Origin: Streptomyces subrutilus
Lineage (GTDB): Bacteria; Actinomycetota; Actinomycetes; Streptomycetales; Streptomycetaceae
Length of the DNA stretch: 64,000 bases
NCBI RefSeq assembly: GCF_008704535.1
Contig: NZ_CP023701.1
Span: forward strand, 4,466,501-4,530,500
Direction of reading: 5' to 3'
A program made the translations under genes and the position numbers. Below, piece after piece: positions 7,649-15,929 of the stretch (the first letter of the stretch is position 1; the number at the start of each line of letters is the position of its first letter). The notes beneath the pieces are model-generated. The model ran no database searches and had not been told where the DNA came from. It saw nothing but the letters and a program-made list of their open reading frames with translations.

Positions 7649-8529
7649 GCGCTCGCAGGAGTCTGGAAGGTCAGGTCGTCGTCGTCACCGGAGCCGCCCG
7701 CGGGGTGGGCGAGCTGCTCGCCCGCAAGCTGTCGGCACGCGGCGCGAAGATCGCGCTGGTCGGCCTGGAGCCGGAGGCCCTCAAGGAGGTCTCCGAACGG
7801 CTGCACACCGACAGCGACCACTGGTACGCCGACGTCACCGACCACGAGGCCATGGCCCGCGTCGCACGGGAGGTCAAGGAGCGCTTCGGCAAGGTGGACG
7901 TCGTCGTCGCCAACGCGGGCGTGGCCTCGGGCGGCCCGTTCGTCGACTCCGACCCCGAGGCCTGGCGCCGGGTGATCGAGGTCAACCTCATCGGCGGGGC
8001 CGTCACGGGCCGGGCCTTCCTGCCCGTCCTGATGGAGAGCCGGGGCTACTTCCTGCAGATCGCCTCGCTCGCCGCGATCACTCCCGCGCCGATGATGACC
8101 GCGTACTGCGCCTCCAAGTCCGGCGTCGAGGCCTTCGCCCACTGCCTGCGCGCCGAGGTCGGCTACAAGGGCGTACGGGTGGGTGTCGGCTACCTGTCCT
8201 GGACCGACACCGACATGGTGCGCGGGGCCGACCGGGACGAGGTCATGCGGGAGCTGCGCCAGCGGCTGCCGTGGCCGTCGAACCGGACCTACCCGCTCGG
8301 CCCCGCCGTCGACCGGATCGTGGCGGGCATCGAGCGGCGCTCGTCGCACGTCTACGCGCAGTGGTGGCTGCGCGGGATGCAGGGCGTGCGGGGGTACCTG
8401 CCGGGGATCATCGGGGCGGTCGGGCAGCGCGAGATGAAGCGGTTCGAACCCCGGCTGGCCGGTGTGTCCAAGGGGCTGGTGGGAGCGGGCGGCGCCGCGG
8501 ACGAGCAGGAGCGGGCCGCGCGCACCTGA
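7645..8529 (+). CDS. Short-chain dehydrogenase/reductase (SDR)
   Basis: 294 residues. The nucleotide-binding motif TGAARGVG is near residue 15, VVANAGVASGG follows, and the catalytic Tyr/Lys are in AYCASKSGVEAF with the Ser about 13 residues before. This is a classical SDR using NAD(P)(H). It is the third gene of the monooxygenase-hydrolase-SDR operon, with GTGA overlap to the hydrolase. It may supply the ketone substrate or reduce a product. Confidence 0.9.
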   Translation: MSARRSLEGQVVVVTGAARGVGELLARKLSARGAKIALVGLEPEALKEVSERLHTDSDHWYADVTDHEAMARVAREVKERFGKVDVVVANAGVASGGPFVDSDPEAWRRVIEVNLIGGAVTGRAFLPVLMESRGYFLQIASLAAITPAPMMTAYCASKSGVEAFAHCLRAEVGYKGVRVGVGYLSWTDTDMVRGADRDEVMRELRQRLPWPSNRTYPLGPAVDRIVAGIERRSSHVYAQWWLRGMQGVRGYLPGIIGAVGQREMKRFEPRLAGVSKGLVGAGGAADEQERAART

Positions 8530-8614
8530 CCGGAGGTCTGTCGGATATGCGAGGTTCGTCCGGTCGTGCCAGGCTGGTCGCACCCGAGCCACCCGACACC
8601 TCTGGAGGAACACC

Positions 8615-8803
8615 ATGGGCCTGAGAGACCAGTTCCACGAGAAGGCGAGGCAATTGGCCGAGCGAGCCGGAGCCGAGGCCCGCGAAGCCCGCGACGACGC
8701 CCCGGAGGGTGCGGCGCGCCGTGCGCCGGACGCGCCGGGCACGCCCGGACGGGCCGCGCGGCAGCGGCCGGCCGAGGTCGTCGACGACACGTCCGGCACG
8801 TAG
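8615..8803 (+). CDS. Small amphipathic hypothetical protein
   Basis: 62 residues, starting MGLRDQFHEKARQLAERAGA. The first half is a charged amphipathic helix and the second is Pro/Ala/Arg-rich and probably disordered. A strong GGAGGA ribosome-binding site lies 5 nt before the ATG. It resembles the short helical proteins often labelled 'antitoxin' in Streptomyces genomes, but no toxin partner is adjacent. Function unknown. Confidence 0.65.
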   Translation: MGLRDQFHEKARQLAERAGAEAREARDDAPEGAARRAPDAPGTPGRAARQRPAEVVDDTSGT

Positions 8804-8821
8804 GCACCGCGCGGGACGCGG

Positions 8822-8859
8822 GGTGAAGGGGCGCGGCCGGCGGGCCGCGCCCCTTCACC
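8822..8859. terminator. Bidirectional terminator, 17-bp perfect stem
   Basis: The arms 8822-8838 and 8843-8859 are perfectly complementary (core GGGGCGCGGCC / GGCCGCGCCCC) with a 4-nt loop. It sits between convergent genes. Confidence 0.88.
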
Positions 8860-8887
8860 GTGGCCGCCGCTTCACCGTGGCCGCCGC
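8854..8887. repeat. 17-bp perfect tandem duplication
   Basis: TTCACCGTGGCCGCCGC occurs twice head to tail (8854-8870 and 8871-8887). The first copy begins inside the terminator arm and the second ends on the first base of the reverse-complement stop codon of the tricorn gene. Confidence 0.9.
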
Positions 8888-11800
8888 TACGGGCGTGGCG
8901 GCAGCTTCGGGCGGCGCAGGTCGGGTACGTCCGTGTAGCCCGGGGGCACCGCCGCCGGGTCCTGTTCCAGCAGCTCCAGCGCCAGCTCCACCGCGTCGTC
9001 CAGTTGGGCGTGGCGGCCCTCCGCCCAGTCGAGAGGGGTGCGCAGCACGGCGAGGTCTGGGTCCACTCCGTGGTTCTCCACCGACCAGCCGTACTCCGGG
9101 AACCAGGCCGCGTTCATCGGCACCGTGATCACCGATCCGTCGCCGAGGGCGTGCCGGCCGGTCATCCCGACCACCCCGCCCCAGGTGCGCTGGCCCACCA
9201 CCGGGCCGAGGCCCAGCAGCTTGATGGCCGCGGTGATCATGTCGCCGTCGGAGGAGGTCGCCTCGTCGGCCAGGGCGACGATGGGGCCCCGGGGCGCGTT
9301 GGAGGCGTAGCTGACGGGCTGGGCGTTGCGGGTGAGGTCCCAGCCGATGATCGACCGGGTCAGCTTCTCCACCACCAGCTCGCTGATGTGCCCGCCGGCG
9401 TTGCCGCGGACGTCCACGATCAGGGCCGGGCGGGACATCTCCATCCGCAGGTCGCGGTTGAACTGCGCCCAGCCCGAGCCGCCCATGTCCGGGATGTGGA
9501 GGTAGCCGCAGCGGCCGCCGCTGAGCTGGCGGACCACCGCGCGCCGCTTGGAGACCCAGTCCTGGTAGCGCAGCGGCCGTTCGTCGACCAGCGGGACGAC
9601 CGCGACCCGGCGGGCGCGGCCCGAGCCCTCCGCGGGCCGGAAGGTGAGCTCCACGGTGGTGCCGCCGGCCCCCGCGAGCAGCGGGAACGGGCCGGCGACC
9701 GGGTCGACGGGGCGGCCGTCGACGTGGGTGATCTCGGCGCCCTCCCGGATGCCGGTGCCGGCCAGCGGGGAGCGGGCCTTGGAGTCGGAGGACTCGCCGG
9801 GCAGGATGCGGCCGACCACCCAGGAGCCGTCGCGGGGCAGCAGGTTGGCACCGAGCAGTCCGATGGCGCGCTGGTAGTGCGGGGGGCCCTCGTTGCGGCG
9901 GGCCGGGGAGACGTAGGCGTGCGAGGTCCCGAGCTCGCCGAGGACCTCGCGCAGCAGGTCGGCGAACTCGTCGGGGGAGGCGACCCGTTCGACCAGGGGG
10001 CGGTACTGGCGCAGGACGCCGTCCCAGTCGATGCCGCACATGTCCGGCTCCCAGAAGTACGCGCGGATGATCCGGCCGGCCTCCTCGAACGCCTGGCGCC
10101 ACTCGGCCGCGGGGTCCACCTCGTGCAGGATGCGCCGCAGGTCGAGGTAGACCGTCGAGTCGCCGTCGCCCGACTCGGTCGCGGGGACCGCCCGCAGGTC
10201 GCCGTCGTCGTTGACGACGAGCCGGGTGCCGTCGCCGCTGACCGCGAACCAGTCCAGGCCCGAGGCCAGTTCGCTCTTGCGGGCCTTGGTCATGTCGAAG
10301 TGCTCCAGCGTCGGCTTGCCGCTGGTGTCGGCCGGGTTGGCGAAGGTCTCGCCGAGCGCGCCCGAGATGGGCCAGCGCAGCCAGACCAGCCCGCCGCCGC
10401 TCACCGGGTACAGGGCCGAGTACTTGGACGCCGCGACCGGGAAGGGGGTGACCCGGCTCTCCAGGCCCTCCACCTCCACGGTCACCGCGCCGTCGCCCGT
10501 GTCGGAGTCCCCCTCGACGGGGTCGAGGCCGCCCGCGGCCGGGCGGCCGTCGGGGGAGAATGCGAACGGGGAGGGGGTCGCGGAGGACAGCGGCACGAGG
10601 TAGGGGCGGCAGCCCAGCGGGAAGGACAGGTCCCCGGTGTGCACGTCGTAGACCGGGTCGAAGCCGCGCCACGACAGGAAGGCGAGGTAGCGCCCGTCCC
10701 GGGTGAAGACCGGGCTCTCGTCCTCGAATCGGCCGTTGGTGACGTCGATGACGCTGCGGGTGCCGGGGCCGGAGATCCGGGCCATCTTGATCTGCCGCAG
10801 CGACCGGCCGATGCCCGGGTGGGACCAGGTCAGCCAGCACCCGTCGGGCGAGAACGCCAGGTCGGTGACGGGCCCGTTGACCGACCTGATCAGCTCGGTG
10901 ACCTCGCCGTCGGACTCCTCCGCCGCGTCGATCAGCAGCAGCCGCCCGTCGTGGGAGGCGATGGCCAGGCGCTCCCCGTCCGGGTCGGACAGCAGCTCCA
11001 GTACGCGTCCCAGCGCGCCCGAGGCCAGCCGGCGCGGCGCGCGTTCGCCGGAGGCCCGCGGCAGGTAGGCGATCTCGACGGCGTCCTCGCCCTCCGCGTC
11101 GGTGACGTACGCCACCTGCCCGCCGCCGCCCAGCATCTCCGGCAGCCGCACCCGCACCCCGGGGGTGTCGGCGATGGTGCGGGCCGGGCCGTCGCGGTGG
11201 GTCAGCCAGTACAGGCTGCCGCGCACCACGACGGCGCTGGCCCGGCCGGTGGTGTCCACGGAGAGGGAGTCGACGTGGCTGGCGGCGGGCACCTGGTAGC
11301 TGCGCCGGCCGGCGCGCGGGCCGCCGAGGCGGACCTCCAGGCGGCGCGGGACGGCGCCGGGGGCCAGGGAGTCGACCAGCCAGAGGTCGCCGGCGCACTG
11401 GTAGACGACCCGGGAGCCGTCGCTGGAGGCGTGCCGGGCGTAGAAGGCGTCGTGATCGGTGTGGCGCAGCAGGTCGCCGCCGTCGGGGCGGCAGGAGTAG
11501 AGGTTGCCGACGCCCTCGTGGTCGGAGAGGAAGGCGATCCGGCCGTCGACGAACATCGGGGAGTCGAGGTGCCCGTCGAGGTCTTCCAGGAGCCGTCGGC
11601 CGTGCAGCCACAGCCGGCCGGTGGCGCCGCCCCGGTAGCGCTTCCAGGCGGCCGGCTCGTGCGGGGGCTTGCCGGTGAGCAGGAGGGTGCGCCGTTCGCC
11701 GTCGTCCCCGTCGTGCACCTGGATGTCGGAGACCGGGCCCCAGGGCAGGCGGCCGCCGGGGCTGCCGTCGGCGGGGAGGCTGTAGGCCCAGGCGAAGTAG

Positions 11801-12168
11801 GAGAAGGGCTGGCTGTGCGAGGAGACGGCGAGGATGTCGCTGCGGCCGTCCTCGTCGGGCGGGGTCCAGCCGCAGACGCGCGTGTCGGTGGCCCCCCAGT
11901 GGCTCAGCTGTCGGGCGGGGCCGCCGTCCACGGGGGCGAGGTGGATCTCGGGGTCCAGGGTGCGCCAGGTGGTGAAGGCGATGTGCCGGCCGTCGGGGGA
12001 GAAGCGCGGGTGGCTGACGCGGGTCCGGTCGACCGTCACCCGCCAGGCCCGGCCGGGGGCCTGACCCTCCGGCACCAGCGGGGCGACCCACAGGTCGTCC
12101 TCGGTGGCGAAACACAGCAGGTCGTGGTGGAGGTGTGGGAAGCGGAGGTAGGCGCCGTCGTGACTCAC
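8887..12168 (-). CDS. Tricorn-type protease (S41 family)
   Basis: 1093 residues, as for archaeal and Streptomyces tricorn proteases. Two N-terminal beta-propellers carry repeated FSPDGRHIAF and TRDGRYLAF-like blades. A PDZ-like segment follows (REGAEITHVDGRPVDPV), then the catalytic region: LGTSHAYV with the Ser-His pair, DVRGNAGGHISE, the nucleophile in ATSSDGDM, and VENHGVDPD with the late Glu. All catalytic residues known from Thermoplasma tricorn have a visible counterpart. It probably degrades peptides released by the proteasome or other proteases in the cytosol. It is divergent from a TetR gene with about 150 bp between. Confidence 0.93.
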   Translation of the reverse strand: MSHDGAYLRFPHLHHDLLCFATEDDLWVAPLVPEGQAPGRAWRVTVDRTRVSHPRFSPDGRHIAFTTWRTLDPEIHLAPVDGGPARQLSHWGATDTRVCGWTPPDEDGRSDILAVSSHSQPFSYFAWAYSLPADGSPGGRLPWGPVSDIQVHDGDDGERRTLLLTGKPPHEPAAWKRYRGGATGRLWLHGRRLLEDLDGHLDSPMFVDGRIAFLSDHEGVGNLYSCRPDGGDLLRHTDHDAFYARHASSDGSRVVYQCAGDLWLVDSLAPGAVPRRLEVRLGGPRAGRRSYQVPAASHVDSLSVDTTGRASAVVVRGSLYWLTHRDGPARTIADTPGVRVRLPEMLGGGGQVAYVTDAEGEDAVEIAYLPRASGERAPRRLASGALGRVLELLSDPDGERLAIASHDGRLLLIDAAEESDGEVTELIRSVNGPVTDLAFSPDGCWLTWSHPGIGRSLRQIKMARISGPGTRSVIDVTNGRFEDESPVFTRDGRYLAFLSWRGFDPVYDVHTGDLSFPLGCRPYLVPLSSATPSPFAFSPDGRPAAGGLDPVEGDSDTGDGAVTVEVEGLESRVTPFPVAASKYSALYPVSGGGLVWLRWPISGALGETFANPADTSGKPTLEHFDMTKARKSELASGLDWFAVSGDGTRLVVNDDGDLRAVPATESGDGDSTVYLDLRRILHEVDPAAEWRQAFEEAGRIIRAYFWEPDMCGIDWDGVLRQYRPLVERVASPDEFADLLREVLGELGTSHAYVSPARRNEGPPHYQRAIGLLGANLLPRDGSWVVGRILPGESSDSKARSPLAGTGIREGAEITHVDGRPVDPVAGPFPLLAGAGGTTVELTFRPAEGSGRARRVAVVPLVDERPLRYQDWVSKRRAVVRQLSGGRCGYLHIPDMGGSGWAQFNRDLRMEMSRPALIVDVRGNAGGHISELVVEKLTRSIIGWDLTRNAQPVSYASNAPRGPIVALADEATSSDGDMITAAIKLLGLGPVVGQRTWGGVVGMTGRHALGDGSVITVPMNAAWFPEYGWSVENHGVDPDLAVLRTPLDWAEGRHAQLDDAVELALELLEQDPAAVPPGYTDVPDLRRPKLPPRP

Positions 12169-12233
12169 CCCCCAATGCTTTCCGCGCCGGGGGGCCCTGG
12201 CAACTCGTGCACGTGACCCATGACACCCGCTCC

Positions 12234-12303
12234 AACGAAACGATACGGTTTCGTTTCGCTAGGGGTGGGGGTATCGTCTTCAGCGTACGGAACGGTTTCG
12301 TTC
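12234..12303. promoter_or_regulatory. Two TetR-type operators upstream of the TetR/MMPL unit
   Basis: AACGAAAC and GTTTCGTT form a perfect 8-bp inverted repeat with a 6-bp spacer at 12234-12255. A second dyad, GAACG and CGTTC with a 4-bp spacer, is at 12290-12303. Both contain ACGGTTTCGTT. They lie between the tricorn gene and the TetR start and are best explained as autoregulatory operators. Confidence 0.6.
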
Positions 12304-12319
12304 GGATGGAGGGGCGGAC

Positions 12320-12910
12320 ATGACCGAGGCGATGGCGGCCCGGCGCAGTCGGATCACCCCCGAACGGCAGGCCGAACTGCACGAAGCGGTCCTCGACCTG
12401 CTGCGTGACGTCGGCTACGAAGCACTGACCATGGACGCGGTCGCCGCCCGTACGAAGTCCAGCAAGGCCACCCTCTACCGCCAGTGGGGGAGCAAGCCGG
12501 AACTGGTCGCCAAGGCCCTGAGGTGCACGCAGCCCGTCTCGCTGCGGGAAATCGACACGGGCACCCTGCGCGGGGACTTCGCGCGCATGGTGGAACACTC
12601 GGACGACGCGCAGATGGCCAAGGACACCGCCCTGATGCGGGGTCTGGCCCATGCCGTCCACGAGAGCCCCGAACTCCACAAGGCGCTGCGCGACCTGCTG
12701 GTCGATCCGGAGATCAACGGTCTCCAGACGATGCTCCGGCGCGCGGTCGACCGCGGCGAGATCAGACCGGACTGTCCGGCCCTGGACTTCGTGCCGCACA
12801 TGCTCATCGGGGCGTTCATCGCGCTCCCGCTGATCGAGGACCGCCCGGTGGACCGGGCCTTCCTCGGTGACTTCGTCGACGCCGTGGTCTTCCCCGCCCT
12901 CGGCGTCTGA
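12320..12910 (+). CDS. TetR family regulator of the MMPL exporter
   Basis: 196 residues. The N-terminal helix-turn-helix is LTMDAVAARTKSSKATLYRQ followed by WGSKPELVAKAL; the C-terminal ligand domain is of the usual TetR length. Two operator-like dyads precede the gene. The MMPL transporter follows about 120 bp downstream on the same strand, so derepression of the exporter by a small hydrophobic ligand is the likely role. It could also affect the divergent protease gene. Confidence 0.9.
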   Translation: MTEAMAARRSRITPERQAELHEAVLDLLRDVGYEALTMDAVAARTKSSKATLYRQWGSKPELVAKALRCTQPVSLREIDTGTLRGDFARMVEHSDDAQMAKDTALMRGLAHAVHESPELHKALRDLLVDPEINGLQTMLRRAVDRGEIRPDCPALDFVPHMLIGAFIALPLIEDRPVDRAFLGDFVDAVVFPALGV

Positions 12911-13028
12911 TCCTTCCCGTCCCCTCCGTCCCCGCCGTTTCCCGCTGCTCCTGACACGCCGCTCTCGTCGTCGGGCCGGCTCACCATGCCCCGATCCATC
13001 CCACGACCCGAACGGGAGAACCACCGAC

Positions 13029-15230
13029 GTGGCCACCTTCCTCTACCGGCTCGGCCGAGGCGCCTTCCGGCGCCGCGGCCTCGTCGCCCTCGTCTGGGTG
13101 GCGCTGCTGTTCGCCGCCGGCTTCGGCGCCGCGACGGCGTCCGCGCCCACCTCAGGCTCCTTCTCCATACCGGGTACGGAGGCCCAGCGGGCCTTCGACC
13201 TCCTCGACCAGCGCTTCCCGGGCATGGCCGCCGACGGCGCCACCGCCCGCATCGTGATCAAGGCGCCCGAGGGCGCCAAGGTCACCGACCCCGCCGCCAA
13301 GGCCGAGGTCGAGAAGATCGTCTCCGGCCTGAAGAACGGGCCCGGCGCGAGCCAGATCTCCTCCGTCGCCGACCCCTACCAGACCCAGGCCGTGAGCCAG
13401 GACGGCTCCATCGCGTACGTCAGCGTCAAGTACGACGTCAGCGGCATGGAGCTGAAGGACGAGGCGCGCGACGCGCTCAAGGACTCCGGCAAGGAGGCCG
13501 CGGCCGCGGGGCTGAACGTCCAGATCGGCGGCGACGCCCTGATGGCCGCCCCCGAGACCGGCTCCGGCGAGATCATCGGCATCGCCATCGCCGCGATCGT
13601 CCTCGTCATCACCTTCGGCTCGCTGGTCGCGGCCGGGCTGCCCCTGCTGACCGCCCTGATCGGCGTGGGCATCGGCGTCTCCTCCATCACCGCGCTCGCC
13701 AACGTGCTGGACCTCGGCTCGACCACCTCCACCCTGGCGATGATGATCGGCCTCGCGGTCGGCATCGACTACGCGCTCTTCATCGTCTCCCGCTACCGCG
13801 CGGAGCTCGCCGAGGGCCGCGAGCGCGACGAAGCCGCGGGCCGGGCCGCCGGAACCGCCGGCTCCGCCGTCGTCTTCGCCGGCCTCACCGTGGTCATCGC
13901 CCTCGTGGGCCTGGCCGTCGTCAACATCCCGATGCTGACGAAGATGGGCTTCGCGGCCGCCGGCACGGTGGTCATCGCGGTCCTGGTCGCCCTGACCCTG
14001 GTCCCGGCCATCCTCGGCTTCGCGGGCAAGAAGGTCCTGCCGGCCGGCACCAAGAGCAGGCTGTTCGGCAAGGGCCGCCCGGCCGGCACCGAGCCCAAGG
14101 CCAACGGCGGCACCCGCTGGGCCCGCTTCGTCCTGCGCCGCCCGGTGATGGTGCTGCTGGCCGGCGTCATCGGCCTCGGGATCATCGCGATCCCGGCGAG
14201 CAAGCTGGAGATGGGTCTGCCGGACGACGGTGCCCAGCCCGTCTCCACCACCCAGCGCCAGGCGTACGACCTGTTGTCCGAGGGCTTCGGCCCCGGCTTC
14301 AACGGCCCGCTGATGGTGGTCGTCGACGGGGACAAGGCCCTCGCCGACAAGACCGCCGACCGGATCAAGGGGCTGGAGGGGGTGGCCGCGGTCACCCCGG
14401 CCAACCTCAACGAGGCCGGCGACGCGGCGGTCATCACCGTCATCCCGAAGGACCGCCCGTCCTCCACGCAGACCGAGGACCTGGTCCACGAGATCCGCGC
14501 GGTCAGCGGCGACGAGGTCCTCGTCACCGGCGCCACCGCCATGAACATCGACTTCTCGCAGAAGATGAACGACGCGCTGCTGCCCTACCTGGCGCTCGTG
14601 GTCGGCCTCGCCTTCCTGCTCCTGATGCTGGTGTTCCGTTCGATCCTGGTCCCGCTCAAGGCGGCCCTCGGCTTCCTGCTCTCGGTGGTCGCCGCCCTCG
14701 GCGCGGTCGTCGCGGTCTTCCAGTGGGGCTGGCTCGGATCGCTCTTCGGGGTCGAGCAGACCGGCCCGATCATGTCGATGATGCCGATCTTCATGGTGGG
14801 CGTGGTCTTCGGCCTGGCCATGGACTACGAGGTCTTCCTCGTCACCCGCATGCGGGAGGCCTACGTCCACGGCGAGCGCCCCGGCCAGGCCGTGGTGACC
14901 GGTTTCCAGTACAGCGCCCGGGTGGTCGTGGCCGCCGCCGTCATCATGATCGCGGTGTTCGCCGGCTTCATCGGGGCCAGCGAGCAGATGGTCAAGATGA
15001 TCGGCTTCGGTCTCGCCGTCGCCGTCTTCTTCGACGCCTTCGTGGTCCGCATGGCCATCGTCCCGGCGGTGCTCGCGCTGCTCGGGCACAAGGCCTGGTG
15101 GCTGCCCAAGTGGCTCGACCGGCTGCTGCCCAACGTCGACGTGGAGGGCGAGAGCCTGCGCAAGCACCTCTCCGGACCGGACGGGCCGTCCGACGGCCCG
15201 GACAAGGACCGCGAGCTGGTCGGGGTCTGA
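13029..15230 (+). CDS. MMPL family RND-type exporter
   Basis: 733 residues from the GTG. TM1 (LVALVWVALLFAAGFGAATA) is followed by an extracytoplasmic loop, a cluster of five TM helices containing the MMPL signature GLAVGIDYALFIVSRYR, then a second half repeating the plan with VFGLAMDYEVFLVTRMRE. The paired GxxxDY(A/E)xF motifs hold the proton-relay Asp residues. MMPL proteins export lipids or hydrophobic compounds using the proton gradient. It lies downstream of the TetR gene and ends before a 21-bp stem terminator. An N-terminal extension is unlikely because the protein opens with the usual short basic segment before TM1. Confidence 0.92.
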   Translation: MATFLYRLGRGAFRRRGLVALVWVALLFAAGFGAATASAPTSGSFSIPGTEAQRAFDLLDQRFPGMAADGATARIVIKAPEGAKVTDPAAKAEVEKIVSGLKNGPGASQISSVADPYQTQAVSQDGSIAYVSVKYDVSGMELKDEARDALKDSGKEAAAAGLNVQIGGDALMAAPETGSGEIIGIAIAAIVLVITFGSLVAAGLPLLTALIGVGIGVSSITALANVLDLGSTTSTLAMMIGLAVGIDYALFIVSRYRAELAEGRERDEAAGRAAGTAGSAVVFAGLTVVIALVGLAVVNIPMLTKMGFAAAGTVVIAVLVALTLVPAILGFAGKKVLPAGTKSRLFGKGRPAGTEPKANGGTRWARFVLRRPVMVLLAGVIGLGIIAIPASKLEMGLPDDGAQPVSTTQRQAYDLLSEGFGPGFNGPLMVVVDGDKALADKTADRIKGLEGVAAVTPANLNEAGDAAVITVIPKDRPSSTQTEDLVHEIRAVSGDEVLVTGATAMNIDFSQKMNDALLPYLALVVGLAFLLLMLVFRSILVPLKAALGFLLSVVAALGAVVAVFQWGWLGSLFGVEQTGPIMSMMPIFMVGVVFGLAMDYEVFLVTRMREAYVHGERPGQAVVTGFQYSARVVVAAAVIMIAVFAGFIGASEQMVKMIGFGLAVAVFFDAFVVRMAIVPAVLALLGHKAWWLPKWLDRLLPNVDVEGESLRKHLSGPDGPSDGPDKDRELVGV

Positions 15231-15275
15231 CCCCCGCACCCGCCGTCCCGCGCCACCGCGCGACCCGCGTACGAA

Positions 15276-15322
15276 GGCCCGGCCCCGTACCGCCCGATCA
15301 CCGGGCGGTACGGGGCCGGGCC
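15276..15322. terminator. Bidirectional terminator, 21-bp perfect stem
   Basis: Arms 15276-15296 and 15302-15322 are fully complementary (core GGCCCCGTACCGCCCG) around a 5-nt loop, between the convergent MMPL and SsgA-like genes. Confidence 0.9.
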
Positions 15323-15330
15323 CGTTGCTC

Positions 15331-15753
15331 CTACCGGGTGGCGGGGGCGTACGTACGGCGCAGGAAGCGGCGCAGGACCGCGATGTCGAACTGGACCACC
15401 GCGACTCCCTCGGGGGAGTGGAACTCGACCACCGCCTGGACCCGGCCGCAGGGCCAGATGCGAACGTCCCCGGTGCCGGTCGGTGCCTGCAGGCCCGCCT
15501 CCAGGAGGGCGCGGGGGAAGACCCACTCGTTGTCGGTGCCCTCGGGGGAGAGGTCCGCCGGGAAGACGATCCGCACGGCCAGCGGCTCGGCGGGCGCGAA
15601 GCGTAGGGCGACCGGGATGGTCCGGTAGAGGGGGTCGTCGGTGATCACCCGGGCCCGGACGCGCTCCTCGACGACGGCCGCGGGGGCGGTCGTGTCGGTG
15701 ACGGTCGCGGTACCCGCCGCGGCGGCCGGCGGATTCTCGGCGGTGGCTGACAT
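15331..15753 (-). CDS. SsgA-like protein (SALP), sporulation/cell-division family
   Basis: 140 residues. The family core is clear: IPVALRFAPAEPLAVRIVFP, then DNEWVFPRALLEAGLQAPTG, TGDVRIWPCGR and a terminal LRRFLRRTY. SALPs are actinomycete-specific and act in septum-site selection, peptidoglycan maintenance or spore separation; which paralogue this is cannot be fixed from the motif alone. The ATG is supported by GAGGAG 8 nt upstream; longer in-frame starts lack a ribosome-binding site. It is divergent from the nickel/cobalt importer, about 175 bp away. Confidence 0.88.
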   Translation of the reverse strand: MSATAENPPAAAAGTATVTDTTAPAAVVEERVRARVITDDPLYRTIPVALRFAPAEPLAVRIVFPADLSPEGTDNEWVFPRALLEAGLQAPTGTGDVRIWPCGRVQAVVEFHSPEGVAVVQFDIAVLRRFLRRTYAPATR

Positions 15754-15853
15754 CGACAAGACTCCTCGAAATTGGAACATATGAGTCCGTTTGTCCGTCC
15801 AGCCTCGCACATTCCCACGAAAGCGCGCGGCTCCTTTTGTGACCGCTGCGCTC

Positions 15854-15870
15854 TTGCCAACTGTTTGCAA
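15854..15870 (+). promoter_or_regulatory. Nur-box-like site (nickel uptake regulator)
   Basis: TTGCCA, 5 bp, TTGCAA matches the Streptomyces coelicolor Nur consensus tTGCaa-N5-ttGCAA in 10 of 12 positions. CACTAT at 15876-15881 could be the -10 with TTGCCA as -35 (16-bp spacer), so a bound repressor would cover the -35. It lies about 60 bp before the importer start. Confidence 0.6.
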
Positions 15871-15929
15871 GTGGGCACTATTCTTGAACGGTTAAAGACT
15901 TTGTGAGGAAGAGGAAGCGGAGCCCCTCC

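Noticed and set aside
15854..15870. Cobalamin riboswitch upstream of the importer
   Set aside because: The region from 15754 to 15929 is too short and lacks the B12-box sequence and extended stem pattern; a protein-binding dyad fits better.
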